From: Bacillota bacterium | Lineage (GTDB): Bacteria; Bacillota; Clostridia; Acetivibrionales; DSM-1351 | Direction: 5' to 3' | DNA length: 64,000 nt | NCBI GenBank assembly: GCA_023444055.1 | Contig: JAEZRV010000090.1 | Coordinates: 124,001-188,000, forward strand | Part shown: one piece after another, positions 45,598 to 54,815 of the stretch | Layout: each line of letters opens with the position of its first letter | Position numbering within the stretch: position 1 is the first letter of the stretch | Made by a program: the position numbers and the translations under genes | Notes under the pieces: generated by a model | What the model was told of the DNA's origin: nothing | The model's input: the letters and a program-made list of their open reading frames with translations, nothing else | Databases searched by the model: none

Positions 45598-46308
45598 ATA
45601 CAACGTATTTTGGGACAGATGAGACGAGCTATTCAGGACTATAATATGATTGAAGATGGTGACAAAATTGCAGTAGGTGTTAGTGGTGGAAAAGACAGTA
45701 TGACATTGCTTTCCGCTTTGCAGCAACTGAAAAGATTTTATCCAAAAAAGTTTGAAATCGAAGCAATTACTCTTACTATGGATGTTGGAAATGCTGATTT
45801 TACTCCAGTTGCAGAGTACTGCCGCCAGATAGGTGTAAATTATACTATTGAAGAAACCATGATTGGCAAAATTGTTTTTGAAATTCGACAAGAGCAGAAT
45901 CCTTGTTCTATGTGTGCAAATCTTAGGAGAGGCGCTCTTCATAATGTCGCTAAAAAATTAGGATGTAATAAGGTAGCTCTAGGGCACCATAGAGATGATT
46001 CAATTGAAACCTTATTGCTTAGTACGTTTTTTGAAGGTAGAATACATACATTTTCTCCAGTAACCTATCTTTCTAAAAAAGACTTATACCTCATTAGACC
46101 ACTTATTTACACTGAGGAAAGTCAAATTAAGTGTATTGCAAAATCAGGGCAGTTTCCTATTGTAAAAAGCCCCTGTAAATATGATGGGAATACAAAACGC
46201 CAGTACATCAAAGATTTAATCTATGATCTTCAAAAAGATAAAAGAGATATAAAAAGTAATTTATTTGGGGCAATTAAACGAGCAGAGATTGATGGTTGGC
46301 ATGAATAA
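45598..46308 (+). CDS. TtcA-family tRNA 2-thiolation protein, apparent AUA start
   Basis: About 236 residues. The PP-loop ATPase motif GVSGGKDSM is near residue 26, CSMC near 102, GHHRDDSIETLLLS near 125, and CKYDGNTKRQYIKDLI near the end, matching TtcA/YdaO-like thiolases that need an iron-sulfur cluster and activate a tRNA base with ATP. The family usually starts M-Q-R-I/V-L-G; here the aligned codon is ATA (45598-45600). AAAGGAG lies 8 nt ahead of it, ideal spacing. In-frame GTG and TTG codons sit on or before that site, and the first ATG (45619) would remove the conserved beginning. AUA is a rare but known start codon; a sequence error from ATG cannot be excluded. Confidence 0.82.
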   Translation: MQRILGQMRRAIQDYNMIEDGDKIAVGVSGGKDSMTLLSALQQLKRFYPKKFEIEAITLTMDVGNADFTPVAEYCRQIGVNYTIEETMIGKIVFEIRQEQNPCSMCANLRRGALHNVAKKLGCNKVALGHHRDDSIETLLLSTFFEGRIHTFSPVTYLSKKDLYLIRPLIYTEESQIKCIAKSGQFPIVKSPCKYDGNTKRQYIKDLIYDLQKDKRDIKSNLFGAIKRAEIDGWHE

Positions 46309-46433
46309 AGAAGCTGTCCCGATAGAAACGTAATAGTTTTCATACCTATTCTCTTTACTGCTATTATCAATTTGTAGACCAGCTATTTATGATCTACTAG
46401 AAATCATAATTATCGTTGGAGGTAAAATTTAAA

Positions 46434-49280
46434 ATGAATACATACATAAGAAAAAGTCTAGCACTTTTATTGGTGTTAGCTACTTTATTGGTAACTTTGA
46501 GTACTACTGTCATTGCTGCACCACAAGTTATTAATCAAACAGTAGAAAAGCAAAATATAACATCCGGGGTCATTTTGGAAAATTACCACCGTTTTACAAC
46601 CAGTGGCTGGATTGAATCAGATGTGCTAAGAGTGGACCTGTCAAATGATAATGTTAAAGTGGATACTCTTATTAATAGGAATGGCGTAACCAAAATGTCC
46701 TCTGTTAAAAATCTTGCAAGTACCAGTGGTGCTATAGCCGCTGTAAATGGAAGCTTTTTTGACATGAAGTCAGGCGATGTATTTGGTCCGGTAATGTCAT
46801 CTAGTGAGTTTGCTGTTGCAGCTACAAATAATAGCAAAGATTTAGCCACATTTTCTCTAGATGACATGAACAATGCACTATTTACATATTGGGACACAAA
46901 AGTTGAATTAATAACACCAAGCGGAGAACGGAAGCCTATTGCAGCATATAATAGATACAATAATTACTACAATAAGAATATGTACATTGTAGACTCTAAA
47001 TGGGGTCATAAAACACCTGGTGTGACTGAAAAATATCCTCAGTGGTTGGAAATGGTTGTTGAAAATGGTGTTGTTAAAGAATTTCGTGAAAATATGCCAG
47101 GAATTGAAATCCCAAAAAATGGCTATGTTGTGATGGCCACATTCGGGCACCAGAAAGTACTTACTGATAACTTCAAAATTGGTGATCCTGTTGATTTTGA
47201 TGTTACATTAAATGTAGACTCTAGTAATATGAAGATGGCACTAACTGGAGGTACACTGCTGGTTAAGGATGGTAATGTTATCTCCAATTTTACGCATTTA
47301 TCAACATCTCCTAGTACTAGAGCACCTAGAACAGCTGTAGGTACCACAGCAGACGGTAAAACTCTGATAGTTGTCGCTGTTGATGGCAGGTCAAAATCCA
47401 GTATTGGTATGACTCAATCAGAATTAGCAGCATATATGAAAGAACTTGGTTGCAACTATGCCATTAACTTTGATGGCGGTGGTTCTACTGCTATGGTTGC
47501 CAGAACTGCTGGAACAAACAGTCTCAGCACGATAAATACTCCTTCTGAAGGTGATAGGGGGGTTTCTGCTTCCCTTGGTATTTTCTCTATTGCACCAAAA
47601 GGTCCTGTTGATTCCCTACTTGTTACTTCATATGAAGATAATGTTTTTGTTAATACTTCTCGTGCTTTTACTGCAAAAGGTATAGACAAATATCTCAATC
47701 CAGTTAAAATTAATTCTGATGATATTAAATGGTCTGTATCAGGTGTTAAGGGTACATTCAAAGGAAACACCTTATACCCAACTTCTGTTGGAGAAGGAAT
47801 TGTTACAGCTACTTTAGGTGAAAATATAGTTGGTACCTGCCCAATTAGTGTATTAAGCAGTCCTGTCAAGCTAGAACTCAATGTAGATAAATTAAATACC
47901 CAATCAGGTAAAACAACCACTTTTGCTGTAAAGGGTTTTAACAAAAATGGTTATTGTGCAAGCATCCATCCTTCTCATATAAAATGGGGTGTAACAGGGA
48001 AAGTCGGAACCGTTAACTCTAATGAATTTACTGCTGCTGAAAGAGGTACTGGATATGTTTCAGCAGCATTTGCAGGAGTTTCAGTTTATTGCCCAGTATC
48101 AATAGCACAGCCTGGTGAGAAAAAGATTATTGAGGACTTTAAGTCTGATACAATGAAGCTTGACCTATCGTCAAAAAGTGTAACAGCAACATATTCAAAA
48201 GCTTCAAATGTATATAAATCAGCACCATATTCAGCAAAGCTTAAATATGACTTTACAAAGGACGTTCAAAACAGCAGAGCCGCTTATATTAACCTTCCAA
48301 ATGGAGGCTATGCATTAGATCCTACTACTTCAAAGCTGGGCTTGTGGGTTTACAGCTCAGCAAAGAAACCAGTTTGGATAGGTGCAATGATCTATGATAA
48401 AAAAGGAAATGTCTATTATAAATATTTTACAAAGGGTGTAACTTGGACTGGCTGGAAATATCTAGAAATATCTCTTGATGATGTAGATACTCCAAGTAAA
48501 ATTACCAAGGTTTATGCTGTTGAAGCAACAAAGACAAAAGCATCAGGCACACTATATTTTGATAATTTAACCATGTTTTATTCCGGATATCCAGATGTAG
48601 CTGTCACTAAGACGACTACTAGTACAATTCCAAAGGATGCAGACTACAAGGAACGCACTGTATCGGGTACAGATTCCTTTAGTTTCTCAGTATTTGGACA
48701 GTCGCAAGGCTACACTGCCGAAAAAAATAAAACTCAAATGACTATGCTAAACTCTCTTGCTAATACGATAACTAAGGGATTCGGTGCCTCTGTAGTTGTT
48801 GGAAAAGTTGATAATCTTTCTACAAAAACAAAAGTACCATTCTTATCAACGACCTCTGGCTACAAAGCTATTGATAATAATGGTAACAGACTAATACAGC
48901 TTAAAACTTTCAAGAACAATAGTATGAGACTTACAGATTCAAATCAATGGTTCTGGTTTAATAAGCAGCTAAGTTCCTTCACAGGAAATAACTTGTTTGT
49001 ATTCCTTGCCATAGACCCTAATGACTTCAACGATGCTAAAGAGGGTACTCTTTTAAAGGAAACACTAACAAATTATAAAAAGCAGAATCCAGCCAAGAAT
49101 GTTTGGGTGTTCTACAATGGCTCAACCAACTCAAGCTATATGGAACGTGGAGTTAAGTACATATCTACTGCTGGATTTGACAGCCCCGGTTTTAGTGATA
49201 AGAATAAAAAAGCAGCCAAGTTTGTATCAGTGAAAACAAAAGGCAATACTGTTACATATCAGTTTAAATCCTTTAATTAA
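46434..49280 (+). CDS. Secreted phosphodiester-glycosidase (NAGPA) domain protein with Ig-like and C-terminal domains
   Basis: 948 residues from the ATG at 46434, with GGAGG 12 bp upstream and a signal peptide (SLALLLVLATLLVTLSTTVIAA). Residues about 80-390 form the NAGPA domain: AAVNGSFFDMKSGDVFGPV, TAVGTTADGKTLIVVAVDGR and NYAINFDGGGSTAMV are its conserved blocks. Two Big-like repeats (about 395-560), a jelly-roll carbohydrate-binding-like segment (about 565-725) and a C-terminal domain of about 200 residues resembling a degenerate metallophosphatase fold follow. NAGPA domains cleave GlcNAc-phosphodiesters and occur in surface-glycan proteins. It likely acts on phosphodiester-linked sugars of wall polymers. 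It is convergent with galU. Confidence 0.85.
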   Translation: MNTYIRKSLALLLVLATLLVTLSTTVIAAPQVINQTVEKQNITSGVILENYHRFTTSGWIESDVLRVDLSNDNVKVDTLINRNGVTKMSSVKNLASTSGAIAAVNGSFFDMKSGDVFGPVMSSSEFAVAATNNSKDLATFSLDDMNNALFTYWDTKVELITPSGERKPIAAYNRYNNYYNKNMYIVDSKWGHKTPGVTEKYPQWLEMVVENGVVKEFRENMPGIEIPKNGYVVMATFGHQKVLTDNFKIGDPVDFDVTLNVDSSNMKMALTGGTLLVKDGNVISNFTHLSTSPSTRAPRTAVGTTADGKTLIVVAVDGRSKSSIGMTQSELAAYMKELGCNYAINFDGGGSTAMVARTAGTNSLSTINTPSEGDRGVSASLGIFSIAPKGPVDSLLVTSYEDNVFVNTSRAFTAKGIDKYLNPVKINSDDIKWSVSGVKGTFKGNTLYPTSVGEGIVTATLGENIVGTCPISVLSSPVKLELNVDKLNTQSGKTTTFAVKGFNKNGYCASIHPSHIKWGVTGKVGTVNSNEFTAAERGTGYVSAAFAGVSVYCPVSIAQPGEKKIIEDFKSDTMKLDLSSKSVTATYSKASNVYKSAPYSAKLKYDFTKDVQNSRAAYINLPNGGYALDPTTSKLGLWVYSSAKKPVWIGAMIYDKKGNVYYKYFTKGVTWTGWKYLEISLDDVDTPSKITKVYAVEATKTKASGTLYFDNLTMFYSGYPDVAVTKTTTSTIPKDADYKERTVSGTDSFSFSVFGQSQGYTAEKNKTQMTMLNSLANTITKGFGASVVVGKVDNLSTKTKVPFLSTTSGYKAIDNNGNRLIQLKTFKNNSMRLTDSNQWFWFNKQLSSFTGNNLFVFLAIDPNDFNDAKEGTLLKETLTNYKKQNPAKNVWVFYNGSTNSSYMERGVKYISTAGFDSPGFSDKNKKAAKFVSVKTKGNTVTYQFKSFN

Positions 49281-49355
49281 GAACTTAGTGCTTAGGAAAT
49301 ACTTTACCCAAAAGAGTTGGATAGTAATTCTATACACAAAATTATTTATGGTACT

Positions 49356-49389
49356 AAAAAATACGCTGACAATTGTCAGCGTATTTTTT
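49356..49389. terminator. Bidirectional rho-independent terminator
   Basis: A 15-bp perfect palindrome (AAAAAATACGCTGAC and complement) around AATT, with A and T runs on both sides. It lies between the convergent NAGPA-domain gene and galU and can serve both. Its ATACGCTG core recurs at 59041-59072. Confidence 0.92.
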
Positions 49390-49449
49390 ATATAATGTAT
49401 CACAGTTGACTTTATTACTTAGTATAAGTCTCTTTTTCAAAATTGCTAA

Positions 49450-50322
49450 TTAAGGTAATTGCTCTATTTTGTTTTTTAGGTATGCCTCAAATTCTTGCTT
49501 TAAATCATCTCTCTTCAAAGAAAATTCTACTGTAGCCTTTAGAAAACCTATTCTATCTCCTACATCAAACCTATCACCTTCAAAATCATATGCATACATA
49601 GCTTCTCTTTCCATTAATTTTTCGAGTGCATCAGTTAACCATATTTCTCCATTCTTACCTGGCGTAGCTGATTCTAAAAATTCAAATATTCGTGGAGATA
49701 TAATATATCTTCCCAATATTGCAATATTAGATGGCGCCTGTTCAACTTCCGGCTTTTCTACTAACCCCTTTACCTTGTATACCCTCTCATCAATCTGCTT
49801 TCCTGCTATAATGCCATACTTTGTGACATCCTGGAGAGGTACTTTTTGAACTCCTAGAATAGTTGTTCTATATTCATTGTAAACTTCCATAAGTTGTTTG
49901 ATGCATGGTACTTTTGAGTCAACTATATCGTCACCAAGCATTACTGCAAATGGTTCATCTCCAATAAAAGATTTAGCACAATATATTGCATGTCCTAACC
50001 CTTTTGCTTCCTTCTGTCTTATATAATGAATGTTTGCGATATTCGAAATGTTTTGGACCTCACTTAATAGTTCTTGTTTACCTTTCCTATGAAGTTCCTC
50101 TTCAAGCTCATATGATTTGTCAAAATGATCCTCAATAGCTCTTTTATTTCTTCCTGATATTATAAGTATATCTTCAATGCCCGCATTAGCCGCCTCTTCA
50201 ACAATGTACTGAATTGTTGGCTTGTCCACAATAGGAATCATCTCTTTGGGTTGTGCCTTAGTAGCAGGTAAAAATCTAGTCCCAAGCCCTGCAGCTGGTA
50301 TTATTGCCTTTCTTACCTTCAT
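49450..50322 (-). CDS. galU: UTP-glucose-1-phosphate uridylyltransferase
   Basis: 290 residues from the ATG at 50322. AAGLGTRFLPATKAQPKEMIP is the full GalU signature; VMLGDDIVD and LVEKP near 175 follow. An ATG at 50334 is possible, but GGAGG at 50327-50331 fits the later start. The enzyme makes UDP-glucose, the donor for many surface polymers, teichoic-type chains and galactose metabolism. The gene stands alone behind a structured leader (50351-50500). Confidence 0.94.
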   Translation of the reverse strand: MKVRKAIIPAAGLGTRFLPATKAQPKEMIPIVDKPTIQYIVEEAANAGIEDILIISGRNKRAIEDHFDKSYELEEELHRKGKQELLSEVQNISNIANIHYIRQKEAKGLGHAIYCAKSFIGDEPFAVMLGDDIVDSKVPCIKQLMEVYNEYRTTILGVQKVPLQDVTKYGIIAGKQIDERVYKVKGLVEKPEVEQAPSNIAILGRYIISPRIFEFLESATPGKNGEIWLTDALEKLMEREAMYAYDFEGDRFDVGDRIGFLKATVEFSLKRDDLKQEFEAYLKNKIEQLP

Positions 50323-50350
50323 AAAATCCTCCATGAGTACTAATTTTTAT

Positions 50351-50500
50351 AACGCCTATATTCAAAAATGAAATTTTTCGATTGTAGAAAAATTTCATTA
50401 CATCAGCGGCGTTTCAACGAGGCGGGAGATATTCTCACTGCCTGAAAACCAAAGCAGTACCCGCCACTTATAGAAGTGGGGGACACTTTCTTGCCTCGTT
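50351..50500 (-). promoter_or_regulatory. Two-domain structured leader of galU
   Basis: Domain 1 (50416-50500): AACGAGGC at one end pairs with GCCTCGTT at the other. Inside are a stem ACTGC/GCAGT (50437-50441 with 50454-50458), the pair GGCGGG/CCCGCC (50421-50426 with 50460-50465) and the hairpin CCACTT-ATAG-AAGTGG (50464-50479). Some of these compete for the same bases, so alternative folds exist. Domain 2 (50351-50413): AACGCC/GGCGTT enclose a 12-bp stem with arms 50367-50378 and 50388-50399. On the minus strand both precede galU by fewer than 30 bp. A TTGTTA/TTATAT-like promoter lies just upstream of 50500. Not recognised as a known riboswitch. Confidence 0.6.
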
Positions 50501-50920
50501 ATATAATAAATATTAACATATTTTTCTTTTCACTAACAACATTTATTAAAACAATAAATATTATTTCCCACGAATGTATAGCAATGATACTCGCTTTAAA
50601 ATTAAACCGTGAATAAATATTCTAATTTATTTAAGGCTAGGTTTACTTTTCTATCTTAATAAACATAACTGTCATAACATGGTTTGTAAGTTAGTATATT
50701 GTAATATTTATACTTATTACTAATATTGATAAAATTATTATAACAAAAATATAAAAAAATGAAAATTATATATTTACAATGAAATAATTAGCACGTATTA
50801 TTATATATAATTATATATAATTATATCTATTTATTATTTTTTTTGCAGGTAAAAGGCAGCCTAAAAACCTACTTAAATAATAATTTAACTAATGTGATAA
50901 TTGCGGGGGTGATATTGTTT
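50501..50920. other. AT-rich divergent region between galU and the small acidic protein gene
   Basis: The 420 bp are extremely AT-rich. They contain a short tandem repeat at 50801-50826 and possible promoters for both sides, none with good -35 hexamers. The ribosome site GGGGGTG at 50905-50911 belongs to the gene at 50921. I see no gene in the gap. Confidence 0.4.
50801..50826. repeat. Short AT tandem repeat, 10-bp unit
   Basis: Two and a half copies of TTATATATAA in a row, in phase with the DNA helix turn. It may act as a bent or easily melted region ahead of the gene at 50921; no further role is seen. Confidence 0.6.
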
Positions 50921-51214
50921 ATGGAATTTTGTAAATGTGGTTCTTTAAAAGTCAACGGGAGTTGTACTAATAAAAAATGTGAATATCACATTAAATCAAT
51001 GGTTGAATTAGCGACTCCACAGCAGATTGAATATATTAAGGAACTTGCAGATCAGTTGGCTGATGATATTAGTGAGATTAATTTTGAAACTCTAAGTAAA
51101 TCCGAGGCTGTAGACATTATTGATGAATATCTAGAAAAATTAGAAGATGTTGAAAAAAAGCTCTCGCCAGATACAGCATTACTTGACGATGAAGATAATG
51201 AGGATGATTTATAA
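50921..51214 (+). CDS. Small acidic protein with N-terminal CxC/zinc-ribbon-like motif
   Basis: 97 residues. The N-terminus MEFCKCGSLKVNGSCTNKKC has four cysteines in a CxC-x9-C-x4-C pattern that could hold one zinc ion. The middle is helical (PQQIEYIKELADQLADDI, EYLEKLEDVEKKL), and the tail is highly acidic (DDEDNEDDL). No family is recognised. An in-frame start farther upstream (50843) is rejected because it lacks a ribosome site and the extra residues have no pattern. A strong terminator follows directly, so it is a single-gene unit. Confidence 0.75.
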   Translation: MEFCKCGSLKVNGSCTNKKCEYHIKSMVELATPQQIEYIKELADQLADDISEINFETLSKSEAVDIIDEYLEKLEDVEKKLSPDTALLDDEDNEDDL

Positions 51215-51228
51215 AATCAGTTCAGATT

Positions 51229-51266
51229 AGAAGGCAAGGAGATTAACGCTCCTTGCCTTCTTCTTG
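51229..51266 (+). terminator. Rho-independent terminator
   Basis: AGAAGGCAAGGAG pairs perfectly over 13 bp with CTCCTTGCCTTCT around a 7-nt loop, followed by a T-rich tail, 15 bp after the stop at 51214. Confidence 0.9.
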
Positions 51267-51502
51267 TTGATAACTTATGATTAACCTATCTTGTTAAACA
51301 TGTGGATATGTGAAAAAACTATTGTACATATTTATAAACATAGCTTAAATCAAGCATTTATCTAATATATCAATGTTAGTATCCTGTGTAAACTAGTATG
51401 TGTGTAGTATGTGTGTAGTGTGTATAAGTCTGTTAATAAAGTGATTTAGCACTTCAAATACCTGTGGATAATTAACAAAATAACGCTATAAATTATAATC
51501 AC

Positions 51503-53431
51503 CTATTCTAAGTCTTTTATAATTAGTCCATAACCATAAGGAAATAATGCGTCGTATCCATTAGTTTGATTATTTAATGTCATTGGCAGTTGTTTAATAT
51601 TTTTCGGCCAGCTTATAGGAAGTTTTGCCTCAAAGTTATAGTTACCATATAGAACTTTAGCAATTTCACCGCCTTCAGTTCCAGGAAGCCAGGCTTCAAC
51701 GAAACCATCCCACTTATTAATTTCACCCGTTACTATTCTAGGTCTACCAGAGATTAAAACAACAACAAGAGGTTTTTTTGCTGCATATGCTGCTTTTAGT
51801 GTAGCCTCATTTTCCTCCAATACGGTTCCTCGAGTTAGACTAAGGCTTTCATCATCACCCTTGCCTTCAGCATATGGATATTCTCCTATTACAGCCACTA
51901 TAACGTCCGCATCCTTTAATTTATCTTTTTCCGTAATAATAGCAACTCCATTTTTACTGGCAATCTCTTTAAAGCCATCTAAAATCGTTGTACCACTCAT
52001 CCAATGTCCCTTATATGGGTCATCTTGTCCACCCTGCCATGTTTTTGTCCATCCTCCACATTGTATTCCAATATTATCTGAGGCGGGGCCTATTACCGCT
52101 ATTTTCTTATATTTAGCATTATTTAAAGGTAATACCTTATTTTTATTCTTGAGTAGAACTAATGACTTTCTAACAGCTTCTTCAGCAATTTGTTTACTTT
52201 TATAATTTCTAAGTATAAAATTCTGTTCTGTAGCTCCCTTATTCTCAAACTTGCCCATTTCCATCTTGACTCTGAGGACTCTTGTTACAGCATCATCAAT
52301 ACGCTCTTCTTTTATATCTTTGTTTTCTATAGCACTTATTAAAGCTTCATAACATTCCTTCCATGACGTATCTTCCATAAGAACATCTAATCCTGCGTTT
52401 ACGGCTAAGACTACCCTAGTATACATTGAGTCTCCCTTAAGCTGATGAACACCGTTATAATCGCTTATAACCAGCCCATTAAAACCTATAGAACTCTTTA
52501 ACACATTTTGAATAAGCTCTTTGTTGCCATGATTTTTTTCACCATTTATACTACTATATGAAACCATTATACTTTTAACCCCTGCTTTAACAGCTTCCTT
52601 ATATACAGGAATATAGTAATCATGTAATTCTTTCTGACTTATTTTAGCATCACCTTGATCTAAAAGGTAGCTGCTATCACCTGTTCCAAACGCCACAGCT
52701 CCATCAGCTATATAGTGCTTCGCGCATGCTATAATTCCATTCTCCTGCAATGCCTTTATATAAGGAATTGCCATTAAACTCACCAAATCAGAATTCTCGC
52801 TGAAACATTCATAGGTTCTTCCCCATCTAATATCATTGCAAACAGCAACTGTAGGTGAAAAGGTCCAATCAATGCCTGTCGCTGTTAATTCCTTCGCATT
52901 GTCATTAGCAATATTCTTTATAAGTTGAGCATCTCCGCTAGCACCTAATCCAATATTGTGAGGATAAATGACTGTATCCTGCATGTTATTATTACCATGT
53001 ACAGCATCAACAGCAAATAAAAGTGGAATGGCTAATTTAGTTTCCTTAGCCGCCTCTTTATACCTATCAATCATCTTCTTCCACTCACCCATATTGTTTT
53101 CATCCGGTGAAGATCCACCTGCTGCAAATACAGACCCAATATAATAGTTTTTTATATCCTCAATAGAAATTGCTCTTCTCTCGACCTGTAACATTTGACC
53201 CACTTTTTCTTCACGAGTCATGTTCTTTAAGAAAAGTTTGATATTTTCATCAACTGATTTTGAACTGTCATATAATGCTTTTAGGTCGTGTATCGGCTCA
53301 TTATTGCTAGCTGAACTAGTAGATATACTTATAGGATTAACTTCATTCGAAACATTTGAACTATTGCAACCGCAAAGCAATCCAAATATCAATAACATTG
53401 CTGAAAATTTCTTAATATACTTTATTTTCAA
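51503..53431 (-). CDS. GH3 beta-glucosidase/exo-glucanase lipoprotein
   Basis: About 642 residues from a TTG at 53431 with AGGAGG upstream. The signal ends in a lipobox (IFGLLCGC), so the enzyme is anchored to the outer face of the membrane. GH3 motifs: ACAKHYIADGAVAFGTGDSS, the nucleophile Asp in VISDYNGV near residue 322, and in the C-terminal domain GWTKTWQGGQDD and GEYPYAEGKGDDESL, as in barley ExoI-like exo-beta-glucosidases. It would release glucose from beta-1,3- or 1,4-oligoglucosides outside the cell. It faces away from the acetyl esterase gene at 53585, sharing a short intergenic region. Confidence 0.9.
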   Translation of the reverse strand: MKIKYIKKFSAMLLIFGLLCGCNSSNVSNEVNPISISTSSASNNEPIHDLKALYDSSKSVDENIKLFLKNMTREEKVGQMLQVERRAISIEDIKNYYIGSVFAAGGSSPDENNMGEWKKMIDRYKEAAKETKLAIPLLFAVDAVHGNNNMQDTVIYPHNIGLGASGDAQLIKNIANDNAKELTATGIDWTFSPTVAVCNDIRWGRTYECFSENSDLVSLMAIPYIKALQENGIIACAKHYIADGAVAFGTGDSSYLLDQGDAKISQKELHDYYIPVYKEAVKAGVKSIMVSYSSINGEKNHGNKELIQNVLKSSIGFNGLVISDYNGVHQLKGDSMYTRVVLAVNAGLDVLMEDTSWKECYEALISAIENKDIKEERIDDAVTRVLRVKMEMGKFENKGATEQNFILRNYKSKQIAEEAVRKSLVLLKNKNKVLPLNNAKYKKIAVIGPASDNIGIQCGGWTKTWQGGQDDPYKGHWMSGTTILDGFKEIASKNGVAIITEKDKLKDADVIVAVIGEYPYAEGKGDDESLSLTRGTVLEENEATLKAAYAAKKPLVVVLISGRPRIVTGEINKWDGFVEAWLPGTEGGEIAKVLYGNYNFEAKLPISWPKNIKQLPMTLNNQTNGYDALFPYGYGLIIKDLE

Positions 53432-53584
53432 GATAATTCCTCCTCTTATATGTAATATAATATTATTAAATTTTAACTCAAAATACAATAATAAAAGTAA
53501 TTTACTTGTTTTACATAACCCTTAAGGATATAATCATATCGTAAAACCTCATCTAAAATTTAAAGCTATAGGAGGAATTTTTTA

Positions 53585-54547
53585 ATGCTTCAACCTTATG
53601 ATTTACCCCTTGAGCAGCTCAGAGACTATAAACCTGACCTTACTAAGAAACCTGACTTTGATGACTTTTGGAGTAACTCTCTAAAAGAATCGTCAGACAT
53701 TCCGCTTAATTATACTTTAACCCCATTTAACTTCCCTGTTAAGGGTGTAAAGGTTTTTTCTATTAATTTTACCGGGTTTAATAGTGCAAATATACAAGGT
53801 TATTTTGCCATTCCTGATAAAGCCGGCCCCCATCCAGGGTTAGTCCTATTTCATGGTTACAACTGGTGCTTTGATGGAAATGTCGGAGATACTGTGAATT
53901 GGGCATTACATGGCTATGCTGCTTTACAGGTGCTAGTCCGTGGGCAGCAGGGTTATAGCTCTGATAATGTAGTTTCTTCAACAGGATTTGCATCAGGCTG
54001 GATGACTAAAGGAATTTTAGATCCAAAAGAATATTATTATAGAGCTGTTTATTTAGATGCCGTTCGAGCAGTAGAAGTACTTGCATCAATTGATAATGTG
54101 GATGCAAGTAAAATCGGAGTACATGGCGGAAGTCAAGGTGGGGCCTTAACTCTAGCTTCTGCTGCACTTAGCGATATTCCTGTAGTTGCTGTTGCAGATG
54201 AACCATTCCTTTGCAATTTTGAAAGAGCCATTGATGTAGCTCTTAGTAATCCGTTTAATGAAATTAACGAATTTTTTAGGCGTAATACTGCTCCTGAAAT
54301 CGAAATTCAGGCTAAGAAAACCCTATCATATTTTGATATTATGAATCTTGCACCAAGAATTAAATGCCATACTTGGGTCAGTGCGGGTTTAGTTGATGAT
54401 ATTGTTCCACCTTCAACTGTATACGCTGCTTATAATCACATGGTATGCTCCAAGGAAATCTCTGTGCATCGGTACTTTGGCCATGAATATATTCCTGCAA
54501 CAGTTATTCCTAAGCTCAGCACACTGATGAAATATCTACAAGACTAG
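53585..54547 (+). CDS. CE7 acetyl xylan esterase/cephalosporin-C deacetylase
   Basis: 320 residues, the usual CE7 length. VLFHGYNW gives the oxyanion region and RGQQGYSSD is the CE7 RGQ motif. The nucleophile serine is in HGGSQGGAL near residue 181, Asp in LVDDIVPPS near 270 and His in FGHEYIP near 299, completing the triad. No signal peptide, so it acts in the cytoplasm and removes acetyl groups from imported acetylated xylo- or other oligosaccharides. A good GGAGGA site precedes the ATG. It is divergent from GH3, a likely functional partner in plant-polymer use. Confidence 0.92.
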   Translation: MLQPYDLPLEQLRDYKPDLTKKPDFDDFWSNSLKESSDIPLNYTLTPFNFPVKGVKVFSINFTGFNSANIQGYFAIPDKAGPHPGLVLFHGYNWCFDGNVGDTVNWALHGYAALQVLVRGQQGYSSDNVVSSTGFASGWMTKGILDPKEYYYRAVYLDAVRAVEVLASIDNVDASKIGVHGGSQGGALTLASAALSDIPVVAVADEPFLCNFERAIDVALSNPFNEINEFFRRNTAPEIEIQAKKTLSYFDIMNLAPRIKCHTWVSAGLVDDIVPPSTVYAAYNHMVCSKEISVHRYFGHEYIPATVIPKLSTLMKYLQD

Positions 54548-54815
54548 GAAAGCATTCTTGAACTTCACGACAAATATCATTTGAGCGAAAAGTATCGCAT
54601 TGGCCTGCTGGAATGTATACTTGAACACGCATAACTGATAAAAAACAGTATTTGGTGTAACGCAATCAGATTTAGATAGCTTAGATTTTTGACAAATAAG
54701 AGCGGCTATTGCAAAACATATCTTAATGACATTATATAGTATGAGTTGAAAACCCATGTAACCAATATAATTTTTTAAGATACCTTTTGCTGTAGCCTCT
54801 TTGTAGTTTTTAAAA

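Noticed and set aside
50351..50500. galU leader as 6S RNA or a c-di-GMP riboswitch
   Set aside because: 6S RNA needs one long rod with a central bubble and about 180-200 nt; the c-di-GMP motifs are absent. The two-domain fold matches neither, so no known class is claimed.
54536..54757. A 73-codon minus-strand frame overlapping the end of the CE7 gene
   Set aside because: No ribosome site, no recognisable pattern and an overlap with a well-supported gene.
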